Origin: Corynespora cassiicola
Taxonomy: Eukaryota; Ascomycota; Dothideomycetes; Pleosporales; Corynesporascaceae
Reading direction: 5' to 3'
DNA: 64,000 nucleotides
NCBI GenBank assembly: GCA_022059125.1
Contig: JAEUWY010000004.1
Span: forward strand, 1,302,001 to 1,366,000
Below the pieces are notes generated by a model, which had not been told where the DNA came from, made no database searches, and saw only the letters and a program-made list of their open reading frames with translations. Positions within the stretch are counted from its first letter, which is position 1; each line of letters opens with the position of its first letter. A program made the position numbers and the translations under genes. Shown piece after piece: positions 51,730 through 63,132 of the stretch.

Positions 51730-53711
51730 ATGAGTAATGTCGAGGGAGATGAATCAGTAAGAAAATCTACCAAAGAATCTTCGAAACCGGAGCAAATCAT
51801 TATAGGCGTTGTGGGCGTGACGGGTAGCGGGAAGAGCAGTCTGATTCAGCGCCTGACGCAGAGGTCAGATATTGAGATTGGAGATGGACTAGATTCCGGC
51901 ACGAGCGATCTTCTCTTTGGATGCATGAGATTTCTTGACTAACAGGGTACAGTGACGGAAAAAATACGCGACTACTCTTTCCACCACAATGGCACAAATT
52001 TCATGCTGATTGATTCACCGGGGTTCAACGATAGCCACCGCACAGACGATGATATATTCCACGATCTTGCAGATTGGATGGAAAGCTCTTTCCGCAAGGG
52101 GCAACGTATGAACGGACTTCTTTATCTTCACCCCATAATCAGCACTCGGCAGAGGGGGTCAGAGATCCGCAATCTTCGAATGTTCAAGAAGCTTTGTGGC
52201 GACAACAACTTCAGCAACGTGATCCTCGGCTTGACTTTCTGCGATCAGGAGGCAAAACAAATAATTGCGCAGCGAAGGAAAGAACTTGTCGACACTCCTG
52301 AGTGGTGGGGAGAAATGGTGCAAAAAGGATCCAAGGTCTGCGAGATCCCTTTGGACCGAGATCAGTGCCTTGGCATTTTGGAAACCTTCCGGACAAAGGA
52401 GAACTTTACGATGAGGATCCAGGAAGAAGTCGTGCAGCTGAATATCTCCATCGAAGACACCGAGGCGGCGCAAGTGGTGCTTCACAAGAAAGAGCTAGAT
52501 GCCATACGCGCCAAGGAACGCTTTGAGCTGAATCAGCTGTATGTCGAACATGAAAGACGAATGGCCGTTGCCAATGCGGCGTATCAATCCAAGCTCAAGG
52601 ATTTCTTTGAATCAATCAAGCGACGACAGGCACTGCAAGAACATAGACTTCGAATTAGCAAGGAGCTTGAAGAACAACTCGCAAAGCAGGAACAACTCCG
52701 CCTTGAGGAGTCTAAGATGCTTGAAGAAGAGGAAGCTCGAAGATTGTTAGAGCTCGAAGAGGCCTTGAGGAAGGCACGCTTGGAGAATTTACAAGTAGAA
52801 AGACGACTGAAGGAGAACAGAGAGAAGAAAGATTTAGCCTGGCGCACGCCACTGATTATCAAGCGCAGAGAGGCCCTTGTGGCCTCTTACCCTGAACTGG
52901 CAACGGCATATGAGAACAGCAAGTTGGAGCAAACCTTCACCATCTATTCGCAATTGAAAGATCCAGGCTGGTGTATGTGGCCCGAAGATAGCAAAGAAAA
53001 CGAGGCGGGGATTGCTTGGAGCTCATTTTTGGGGGCATTCTGCTTTCGATGCCTGAAATCTTTCGCTCCTCTGGAAATTATCCACAGTACGTAAATTGAC
53101 ACGGTATTCCTTTGGAGCCATCAGCTAATACAGAAGTGTGCCGAAAATGTCCTATGGAGCTAGGAACGGCGTTTCCACTCTACGGAATGGAAGGGGTGGA
53201 CACTACGAAGATTACCCTAAAGATTTGTGGCGAGTGCAAGCAGAAAGGCAAATCGTGTTTCATGGAATACCACCATTCTATGACGACGGAATATGCACCC
53301 AATTACACGCCACTTGCCAAATGCAGATATTACAGAAACAATTATCCAAGCTTCGCACCTTGCCTTACATGTCTCAGTAACGACGAAGGCTTACTTGTTC
53401 GTATGTTTTACCTCTTTGTTGCTTGCACATGGAGCATGAAAAATCTGACATATTGAGTCACAGATTGTTGCAAGTGTGATTGGAACGCTTGCACAAAGTG
53501 TCACTCGAATGGATCAACCTGTCTTGATTCAAATCACGAGATACATGTTGTCTCACGATGCCCCCCAGATCTAAGACGAAATATTATGCTGGCGGATCCT
53601 CATGTCGGTGTGGAAGATCGGAGACAATTGGTCAAAGTCTTCAGCTTACAGGATGAAATTTACAATGATTGGAAGCGCAATGTAAGGACGAGGTCGCCAT
53701 GTAAACGGTAG
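51730..53711 (+). CDS. P-loop GTPase with coiled coil and Cys-rich C-terminus (GTPase B)
   Basis: Four exons: 51730-51898, 51953-53086, 53134-53400 and 53464-53711, about 605 residues. G1 is GVTGSGKS (residues 29-36), G3 LIDSPGFNDSHRTDDD, and MNGLLYLHPIISTRQRGSEI matches the paralogue at 49405. Intron 1 is the weak point: the only phase-correct join uses a GC donor (TTCCG|GCACGA) and a GGTACAG acceptor with a good TTGACTAAC branch site, giving GLDSVTEKIRDYSF. Unspliced, a TAA ends the frame. A coiled coil (about 210-330) is followed by a Cys-rich module over the last three exons: VCRKCPMEL, CGECKQKGKSC, CKCDWNACTKCHSNGSTC and HEIH, a likely zinc-binding fold. The role is unknown. If the GC donor is not used, this is a pseudogene. 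Confidence 0.7.
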
Positions 53712-54172
53712 ATGAACGAAAATGAAATAGGCAAAGTAAAGCCTCCGGAGTTTAATTGTACATCTGCTTTAGAAGTTTTCATTGATATAAATCGGCTTGG
53801 GCTGTAACGTTTAATCCGATGTTTACCTATAATATTTTTAAAGAGATTCTCTGCTGTGGAAGTTACTCGCGTAAGCTGCAAGTAGATACTACGTGTACAT
53901 ACGAGGATAAATCTTTACAAACTCACCTCTCTAAATTCTAGATACTCTACACGCTCCTAATGATTGGATAGCAACCCCGAATGCCAAGAATAGCTTCTAG
54001 ATGAAGCCCCCCGGCACTTGACGAAGACCAATCAGATTCACGACCACATCTAACAAATATTTACTTTAGTTCCAAATCCTCTATTCCTGCAATATGAAAA
54101 TAATAAGGACCAACGGTGATGTCTTATAAAAGCGCGCGGGCTCCCGTCAGACGATTTGCAGTGGGCTCAATA
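53712..54172. promoter_or_regulatory. Intergenic with a strong TATA box at 54125-54130
   Basis: TTATAAAAGCGCG at about 54124-54136 lies 45 bp before ATG 54173, the classic distance for a fungal TATA-driven transcript. It places the in-frame ATG at 54119 upstream of the transcript. The rest is AT-rich without a gene. Confidence 0.6.
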
Positions 54173-54591
54173 ATGTCTGTCACTTCACTTGTTCCCGTGT
54201 CGATTACTACTTTTTTCTTAGTCCCTACTATTACTTCTCCACCTATCACTACCACGTTCGAATCATTCGCAACAACCGAAACTCCGATTCCCACGTGCCT
54301 AATACGATGCTTTTGTCCAGAATGCCATGAGACAGAGGAGCCAGTTACACAAACTAGCACCGCGCCTCAATACCTAAGCTCTGGGTATGTGCATGCAGGG
54401 CATACATGCGGAGACACTCTAATAATCACCACAGGCAAACCCCAACATCGAGTAGCAGCACGAATTGCCAGTGCGAAACAAGAGGCGTTGGCGATGGACT
54501 ATCTACCACACTAGAACCAACGCCTACCAACTGTCTTGCTATCACAATTACTTATGAATGGTGCACAGCCAGCGAGACGAGTGCACTGTGA
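54173..54591 (+). CDS. Small Ser/Thr-rich protein with Cys, possibly secreted
   Basis: Two exons: 54173-54384 and 54435-54591 (50-nt intron with CTAATAATCACCACAG end), 122 residues. The N-terminus, MSVTSLVPVSITTFFLVPTI, is hydrophobic and could be a weak signal peptide or anchor. It then becomes Thr/Ser/Pro-rich (TTTFESFATTETPIPTC) with CLIRCFCPEC, NCQCETRG and NCLAITITYEWC, eight Cys in all. Without the splice the frame ends early; with it the Cys pattern continues. No family was recognised. A cell-surface or secreted role is suggested by composition only. It lies between the GTPase pair and a secreted pectate lyase. Confidence 0.5.
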
Positions 54592-54940
54592 GATGACTGA
54601 GGTCACGTGAATCGACTTGGCAAAATGCTATGCCTACTGGTACCCAAGTAAGCAAGTATTCTGTAATGAATTAAGAGCAGCACAGACTTCTAGAAATTAT
54701 AAGCTTCTAAATTAACCCATGTGATAAACCATTTTGTTCAATGTGATGGATGTGGCTGAGCTCCGATGGCATACAAAAATCTGTCAAGCACAAGAGAATA
54801 TGTCTACGCATTTTCACACCAATACACATGCAGCGGTCTAAATTGGGTCTTTTTCCTGAATTTAATTGAAGGTGCTAAAGTGTTTGATTCAATTGTACAC
54901 ATATGATATGTACAGGTGTGCACATGAATCATGCTACAGC
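54592..54940. other. Convergent 3' flanks, no gene seen
   Basis: AT-rich flank between the small Ser/Thr gene and the pectate lyase. Nothing coding was seen. Confidence 0.45.
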
Positions 54941-55931
54941 CTACGACGGGCATACGCTGCTCTGCCTCCCAGCCTGAGCCTTGACCTTCGCCGGAACATC
55001 CGCAGTACTGTCAAGACTGTACTGATAAAACTGGCTTGCAGTGAAGACGCTTCCCTGATTAGCCGCCCTAGTCCCGGTAGTGCCCGAAAAGACGCTACCC
55101 GAAGAAGCAAGCTTGGCAGTGCTATCAGCCGTGATCGGATTCTTAGTGTTCTCAAAGTAGACATTCTCGATGCGAACCTCGGAACTGCCGCGAGCATAGT
55201 GTCCGTACGAGGTCACGCCGCTCAGGTAGTTGTTGTAGAAGTGCGCGTAGCGGATGTTGTCGGCAGATGGGTTGCGCTGGTTGGTCTTGTCGAACCAGGT
55301 GTGGTGCATGGTGATTTGGGAAGTGACATTCTCAGTCCATCCGATACCAAATGCCTTGTCGTGGTTGCGGAAGATGGTGTAGGAAACTGTCAGGAAAGTG
55401 GTGTCTTTGCGGCTGTCGAGCAGGCCGTCACCTGCGGCCTCGAGGTGGCAGTGGTCGATCCAGATGTTGCTGGATGTGTCGATCTGGATAGCATCCCAGT
55501 CGTTTTCCGCGCTGTTCAGAGTGTTGCCTGTACAGTCTGTTAGTACATTTGCAGTATTCGACTTGGGTATATAAATACGGACCAATCTTGAGATTGCGGA
55601 AGATGACGTTCTTCACACTGTTGAGGTTGAATCCACCTTGACTAATTTCTGCGGTGTTTCCGATACCAACGATGGTCTTGTCCGAAGATACTTTGACCTC
55701 TTTGCCCTTGGGCGAAATGGTGATGGTGCCCCTGACCTTGATCACGTGTTTGCCACTGGCCGCGGCGTACCTCTCCAGGTCGGCCTGGTTAGACACGGTG
55801 ACAACAGTGCCGCCATTTCCACCAGTCGTTCCTCCGTTGAGGGAAGCAAAACCATCTGCAGATGCCTCGCACTGGCCATAGACTGACGCCACAAATGTCG
55901 ATAGGACGAAAGCGAGGTTAAGGAGCCTCAT
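54941..55931 (-). CDS. Secreted pectate lyase, PL1 family
   Basis: Two exons, 55931-55583 and 55527-54941 (55-nt intron), 311 residues. MRLLNLAFVLSTFVASVYG is a signal peptide. The beta-helix shows the PL1 signature: KTIVGIGNTAEISQGGFNL, DAIQIDTSSNIWIDHC, AGDGLLDSRKDTTFLTVSYT with calcium-binding Asp residues, HHTWFDKTNQRNPS with the catalytic-region Arg, and YAHFYNNYLSGVTSYG. It cleaves de-esterified pectin by calcium-dependent beta-elimination outside the cell, a plant cell-wall degrading role. The length is normal and the gene looks intact. Confidence 0.93.
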
Positions 55932-58406
55932 GATGTAGGCTTAGAGTAACTTGGCCGTGACTTATATATACAAAAGCTCTGATTTCAAATAAAAAGGCCA
56001 GAGGGAATAGTATGTTCGGAAAAAACATCTACAAAGCCGATGGTGGCATGGGAGCTTTTAAGAACCCCAAAGTCAGATCTTGGCCCGCTCTATTCGGTGC
56101 CATTATCGTGAATCAGGAAACAAAAATGGCGAGATGGTAGTCGGCCAAGACGTTCCTCAAATTACGGGGGATGATGATCTTTGTAGAAACAATATATCTG
56201 TTGAGCGGGGATATGACCTTTAGTCCACCAATTGCCAATAGGCTTAGCGTAACAGCTCTAGCGGGCATGTCTTGTTTCAGAAGTCACATCACCATGTCGT
56301 GCGGGCTTGACGCCCAGCAACATGCGCAAATAGCTCCACACAAGAATACCCCAACTCTCCAAGACCAAGCTAAAGTGACGAAAATATTCTCCGGCGGCTG
56401 ACACAGGTATAGCGACTGAGAACACCCCCGCCGATCGAGCCTCTGAAAGGGCTGGACTATGGAAACTAGAAGCAATTTTCCCGTCGAATGTCGCGATACA
56501 TGCAGGAAACATTTCCTTTTAAGATATATCCGGTGCCTTTTAGGGAGCATGCAACCGATTCGATTACGGGAGGGCGTGCGGGTGAGCTTACTCCCATGTT
56601 GACCTGGCGGGAAATAACTCGCTCCACAGCGCGACGCGATTCATATAACGGCTGGGAGAAACAAAGCTTATCTAACTACTTCGAAGTGAGAGTTCTCAAC
56701 GTAGGATTCAAAATTTCAGAACGCGATGTACATGCAACGAGGGGTGCCCAGTATCCGCCAGAGAGGTAGGTCCCCAGGTGGAAAAGCAAAGGAGACGGAA
56801 ACATTACGTGAAAATTAATGAATCTATTTCAACCACCGGGAGATCATATATAACCGATGAGTAGTTCATTTGTGGTATTTCTTTAAGGCCTTTTACATAA
56901 GAATGTCCGCCAAGTTCCGCGGAGCACCTCCAAGATCATACGCGAAACTTGCTGCCCCTATCCGGTTCTTGACCGCGAAAACATTTCCGTATTGTCTTAC
57001 GGAGACGAAAAAGCAACCACTTCTGCAATGGTTTGCTAATTGTCATTCTGAAGCAAATCCATGTCGACTTGCGGGGTCTCACTAACGATGCAGCGAGTCG
57101 CCCCAATCTAGGCAGCGCGAGTCCGTCGATTTGAAAGTGATAGCTTGCAGAAATCGCCTAGGGACATGAGTATGGGATGATTTCGGACATCATGGGACTG
57201 GGTCTATCGCCAATCCAAGGATCCTGAGTGCATCCATCTCAATGATTGCAAGATGGTACCCTAAACCATTCCAGACGATGCGGCCCACTTCTGGCTTACA
57301 TATTCAGTACCTACTATCCTCTTCCCAATACTAGTCATGGTTGGTCAGAGCTAAGATTTTAGATGCGAATGAGATCTATTGGCTCACCAATATGTATCAC
57401 TCGTGAGTCTCGTGGTGTTGTGTAGAAAAAAACTACACACTTGTCTTGGCCTAGCCTAAATAGCAATCAAACAGAGGTTCACAGTCCATAGCACGCTAAT
57501 GATGTACACGTCTGGTGAATCTCCGTCAAATAGGAGTCTAACAAATAATTAAATAAAACAAAGAGAGATGAAAGGAGAGGGAGGTAAACGATAATTGTGT
57601 TATGAAACGAACCGCTGGGCCAGAGTATCTAGAGCATCTCAGGAACGTCATGATTCCCCGGAAGCAGACAGTGAGCAATCCCTCTTCGCACCACCCACGG
57701 ATGATGTGCCCTGCGCACGACCGAACCTTTCCCATTGAAGACGGCGAATAGCCCTATGGGGCTCAAACACGGTACCTACGCATTTAAGAATCAGACTAAG
57801 CTTCTCGAAGCCAAGTCCCACGTCTATGCGTTAGCCACAACCCCAGTCAACTGCCAGACGACAGCCAGGAGCTAAGAACAGCAGCACATTAAAGTTTTGC
57901 TAGCAAGATTTTGACACTGTTTCTGGAATCACCGCGAAACCGTCTAGATTGTGCACACCGCATCCCCAGACGATATCCACGGCGCACCCCTCCTTACCTA
58001 TCACACCTACCCACCCCCTCATTCTTCTCTCCTCCGGCCAGCCCTAGCGTCTACAACTCCCTTAGTGCCCGCGAAAAGCAACCCCCATCCAAGCCTACGG
58101 GCCCATCACTCCCAGCCCTCAAACCTTACCCTCTCCACACCCCACCGCCAACATTGCTTTCCCGCAACGTCCTACCTACCCCCCGGCGCAACTCGGCACT
58201 GCCCAGCTAACCCAGCACCCTAGATCGGGCCGCAGGAAGTTCGCGGATCCTTCTAGCGTTGCAAGTTGTGCGACGCGTAGGGAGGGGGAGGGGGGACGCT
58301 TGGATATGGTTCACCATGCTCTCTTGGCCTTGGGCGTGCGCCCTACGTTACGTCTCGTCGGCAGACAAGACAGACACAGCCCAGCAGGGCGTGCGTGTCG
58401 CCCAAG

Positions 58407-58448
<42 letters not shown>

Positions 58449-60315
58449 GGTTGTTGCGCTGCTGAGGCACGATGGCCGGTGCAATCTCTTGCGATAAGCG
58501 CTACGGTGCCGTGAAATCCGCCATTTCAATCTCGCGGGGCCCCCTTGCTTTGATGGGCTGGCAGGAGATTGGGGCGGTAAGGTAGCGCTGGGCTCGCATC
58601 GTCATTTAAAGCGCGAAGGATAGAAGAAGCAGAAGCTGAAGGGAAAAAAGCAGAGATGGGAATTTTGTGGCGGGCGCAATGGGCTTTTGGCGATTGAACA
58701 TTACACGTGGAAGGCGATGGGGCCCGGGGGAGGCACTCATTAGGGCTGAAACGGGCACCAACGAGCGGAACAGCCCGGATAGGCGATGCTAGTAGGCAAG
58801 CCAGGCCAGCGGCTTGCGAGTCGGGCGCAAAGGGAAACAAAAGGAAGGGTCGGAAAAAGTAAGTAGGTGATGGGAATTGATGATGAGGGGGCGTAATGAC
58901 GATGCGCCCCCCCTCTCCCAGCACCACCGCGTCCAGCCTCTTGCATCGTCAGACTCGACCGCCTGGAAGGTGCCGTGTGGAATACCGCGGCTGCGGCCCG
59001 CCGTCACCTCGCAGCGGACAGTGGCATGCTGGCCTGTCCGGATTGAGAGTTCCGGGGCAGCGATGCGCGGCGAGTCTCATGATGGGGGGATGTGGTGCGG
59101 CGGTGGCCCGGAGCGGTGGGTGCAGAAGATCACGATCGAGGGGGATGGGGGACAGGAAGAAGCGCAAAGGGGAAGGTGGTGCACACCGCAGCCATGGCGA
59201 GGATGCTGCTAGCGGGCGAGACGAGCACGGCGGAAAAAGGGAAAAGTGGAGGGAGGATGCAGCAGGGACACAGTGTGTAGCCGGTGGTTTAGGGCCCCCC
59301 AAGGCTGACGGACGGACTGAGGAAGGCCGGGCGACACGGTGTTGCAGAAGGAAGGCGGCAGATACCCAGGTAGCTCATGTCGGGTAGCGTTTGGCCTGGC
59401 TGGCGACACATATAACAAGGCCACGATAATGCCGTTCGCGGAGCCACAGGGGTGGGATTGGCGGTGGTGGGATGGTGTTGGGTGGGAGCGCGGCGGCGGC
59501 GGCGGCGGCGGCCAGCGGCGGAGACAAAGTCAGGGGCGGACGGCGTATTTGTAGCCGGGCCCCCGGCCTAATCAGCAGAATTTTGATTTGGCACCATCTC
59601 AGGGACCATCTACCTGGGGACTTATCAGTCTGCTAGGGCTAGATAGGCAGTAGGAGATGGGCCAGAGAGAAAAAAAAAAGGGTCGTCGGTCCCCTCGCCA
59701 CCCGCAGTGGGCCCGGGTAAAATGCTTCGCCTGGCGAGCCACAGCCACAGCGCCTGGCGAGTGGGAGGAGGAGGGAGAGGCAGGTGGCCGGTGGCCGGCG
59801 GCCGGCTGACGGCACGTAGGGGCGCTGCGGAGGCGGGGAGGGGGTGTCGATGCAGGCGCGGGTTTCTTGTGAGCGACTCCTTTCACAGACGAGGGCTTGG
59901 CGTGCGCCGCGCGATTCGTCCCGTGTCTGCACAGACGACGAGTGCTGCGAGTGCTGGGCGTGCTGGGAGTGCTGGGGCGGCTTAGGTGAGCTTAACAGCG
60001 GCGCGTGCCAAGCGCAATTTCGCCCATGGCCGTGTCGGACGGTCTCGTAGGACTTCGGGCCTCTTGGCTGTTCTGTTTAAAGCCTGCTGAGCCCCCGACT
60101 CGTCTGCGCTGCTTTGCCTCCGCGCCTGTGCCTCTCTCCTTGTCCAGCTGCCCGCCCGTTCTCTTCGCTCTTTTGCATTGTTGTCGCAGGAGTCGTGGTC
60201 GCTGCCGCTGCTGCCACCGCCTCTCCGTGTCGCGCCGCCGTTCCGCCGCCGTTTCTGCCTTTGTGCTGCCGCCGCCGCCGCTGGACGCGAGAGTGTTGAG
60301 TCGCACCCGCCCGCC
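55932..60315. other. 4.4 kb without a convincing gene
   Basis: 55,932-58,000 is mid-AT with short unsupported frames, such as one at 56488-56769 beginning with an ATG but lacking features. 58,000-60,315 is GC-rich, with poly-Gly, poly-Arg and poly-Ala frames on every strand that reflect composition. Pyrimidine-rich DNA at 60,080-60,300 directly precedes the GT34 ATG, and the long GC-rich stretch may hold a long 5' leader. No tRNA, rRNA or transposon was recognised. Confidence 0.5.
58412..58447. repeat. (TCG)12 trinucleotide microsatellite
   Basis: Twelve uninterrupted TCG units in non-coding DNA. Confidence 0.95.
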
Positions 60316-61577
60316 ATGATGCTCCCTTCGACTGGCGCGCGCAGCCCGCTGTTTGCCCTGGCCGTTTCAGCCGGCTTCGTCCTGATCTTTATCTTTGGCT
60401 TCCTCGCTTGGCAGAGCCCGCCGCATATTCCCTTCCCCAGCTCCACCCATGTTGAAATGTATGTTTTTATACCTTTTTTTTCTTCTCGTCGAATCCTCCC
60501 GCTTCCCCGCTCCCTCCCCTCACCCGCCTTTGCCTTCCCTTGCTCGTTGCTGGATCGCGCTGAAAACAGCCACTAATCAGCGGCCCCGGCAGGACTATCA
60601 ACGAGGGCACGAAACCGCCGCCGCAGGCCGCAGCCTCGATCAATGCCATCCAGGACGTCATCCGCGTGCTCTTCGAGCCCCTGAAAGCCTCGCCCACCGA
60701 TCCCTTCATCACCCAGGACAATGGCACCAAGATCGAGCTGCCGCCAAACCCGCGCTACAAGAAGACCCTGGGCAGCGATGTGCTGGTCCTCGACCTCGAC
60801 ACGCGCCCGCTCAAGTCCACCGAGGAGTACGAGCGCGGCGAGTTTGACTGGCGCAAGTTGAACCACGTCTCGGGCGGTGTCTTCAACCACTACGTGTACG
60901 CCATGATCCACGGCTACGACTACAAGTTCATCCACGCGCGCAACTTCGAAGACAGGCATGCGACATGGGTCAAGCCCTCGGCGCTGGCCAACCACATCAA
61001 GAACTACAAGTTCATCGTGTTCCTGGACGCCGATGCCACGTTCCGCTTCTTGCACGTCCCCATCGAGTGGATGCTGAACTACTGGCAAATCGAGCCCAAG
61101 GATGCCATCACCATGGCCCTCGACCCCTGGGACCCCAAGGAGCCGCAGTACAACTCGGACCGCTTCAACCGCACCTACACCAACACCGGCTTCATGGTTG
61201 TGCAGAACAACAAGGAGATCATGCCCATCCTCAAGGACTGGCACGAGTGCCCCGACGACACCAAATATGCCAATTGCTCCCAGTGGATGCCCAAGGAGGC
61301 CAGGTTCCACGAGCAATCGGCCTTTGGCGAATACATCCGCTACGACTACGAGAACTCGATCAGGGAGCTGCCTTGCGCCGAGGCCAATGGCTTCCCCGGC
61401 GTCCAAATCTCAAACTGCCAGGGCAAGTTCATCCGCCACTACTGGTTCGAAAAATCGCTGGTCAAGAAGGACTTTAGCGAGAACATGATGAACGCCCTCA
61501 CCCTGCCCATACAGCGCATGTTCGCCGAAAACACGGGCGGCGTCATCGTCGAGCAAGAAGAGAACGTCATCCATTAA
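60316..61577 (+). CDS. GT34 alpha-glycosyltransferase (GMA12/MNN10 family)
   Basis: Two exons, 60316-60458 and 60593-61577 (134-nt intron), 375 residues. It is a type II membrane protein: residues about 12-33 (LFALAVSAGFVLIFIFGFLA) anchor it, probably in the Golgi. The catalytic domain has VLVLDLDTRPLKS, NHYVYAMIHGYDYKFIHARN, WVKPSALANHIKNYKFIVFL followed by the D-x-D site in DADATF, NRTYTNTGFMVVQNN, FHEQSAFGEYIRYDYENS and KFIRHYWFEKS near the end. GT34 enzymes transfer galactose or mannose in cell-wall glycan synthesis; Mnn10/Mnn11-type mannan alpha-1,6 activity is the nearest known role. The ATG at 60319 is an alternative start. Confidence 0.9.
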
Positions 61578-63132
61578 AACCGGCCCTGCGTCCGTTTGTT
61601 TGCTTTTTGCCCTAAAAAGGAACTTCGTGCAGCTCGGGTCTTGTATGTCGAAAAACTACAATGTTGTAATCTGATGGGAAGAGCTGGATACATCATGTTT
61701 GGCATAGCGTTGCATCACACGGCGTTCAACGGGAAATCTAGGTACTGGAGTACGGCTGGCTTCTTGGTTTTCTCTCTTTTTACTCTTTGGATACTGAGCC
61801 GGAATATTGCTGCCAGCGAGCGAGCGAGCGATACCCCCAATTCGACAGTCTGTTGACCTTCGAAGGAAACCCCACATTTCATTGCGCATTCACTTCCTGT
61901 CCATGTTTTACTGTCCTGCTACCCCATTTCTTTTGTGACACCTTGGCTCCCCAGGCGACACACGAACAGCGAGGCGTTGGGCCTTGGCAACGCGCGGCTG
62001 CCAGCCTCCCGCCCACCCGCCGGCCAGGCTGCGCTGCCTTCCCCACGATGGAGAAACTACTTCCTTAAGGATCTGCCAATTTCGCGTGTGGGCTGGTGGC
62101 AGGAACAAAGTCTCATCTTCGACGCCGCCACCCGCCTCGTACTCGGACCTGCGCACCAGCCTCGGGCCTTCACCAGGCCCCCCACCCCCGCCCAATCAGC
62201 GCCCGCCCCGCCCCGGCCTCAACCGAAGCCTGACATCAGAGGCTGACCGCGGCCACACCAACAACGCGCATGCGGCACCGGGGGCGCGCCGGGCTCTGCC
62301 TGTCGCTTCTGGAAGCCCCTCTCCCGCTTCGCCTTTGATCAGGTGCGCCGTCGCCCAGAGCTGCAACGCCAGACTTGGAGCGCGCGTTGGCACACCTGTC
62401 AAGCCGGATCTGTCGGGATCATGTTACATGGCTCGGCACTTTATGCGCGAAGCTCCCTTGGCACTCTTGCCCGTTCTCGGCGTTCGAGGCAGCCGATCAG
62501 GGTCCCCGCGGGTGGAGCCGTGAATATCCAAATCTTCCAGAGCCGCGAGAACGTACCGTGTTCTGGGGGTTTCCCACGGCCCAGCGTAGCCGACTTGACG
62601 CGTAGAGCCATGACTTGGTTTCTTCCACGAGGAACAGAAGAGCGCCGCCAGAGGGGAGCGGGTGTCACAGAGTCAAAGCCTTTTACTTCTTCCTTTCTCT
62701 TGATGCATTACTAGGGTTCGGCGTTGGAAGATGCACCTTGGATGTGTCGCCGACCGATATCGACGGGTACGAGCACTTGATGGACCACAATGCAACACCA
62801 CCGAGCGCACCGAGCCTACATGCAGAGGACAAAGAACGGATTGCTGTGCTCCCGCGGAGACTGTCCGTGAGTCCGTGGGTCTTTATCTGTGACGAAAAGA
62901 GGTGTTGTTTGGACCTTGGTGTTACATTACGCTTCTACGGCACAGCGCTACGAAACGTCGCACGCACGCATGCACGCTAGGGAAAAGGGAAAACTAAAGA
63001 TGGAGACATTATCATTATACCAACATGTTATAGAATATATTAATACCATGAACCTCACATGAGACGTCGAATCCACCACGTACACCTTGTACCATCCAAC
63101 CCATCCATCCATCCAACCCCCTACCCCTACCC
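61578..63132. other. 1.55 kb intergenic, no gene seen
   Basis: 3' flanks of two converging genes. Overlapping frames of up to 179 residues occur in a GC-rich part (61,980-62,520), but they lack features and look like composition artefacts. A TACCCC-type hexamer run lies at the right edge (63120-63143), overlapping the end of the next gene. Confidence 0.45.

Noticed and set aside
60573..61406. 277-residue minus-strand open frame opposite the GT34 gene
   Set aside because: Antisense shadow of a conserved glycosyltransferase exon; Val/Gly-rich with no family marks.
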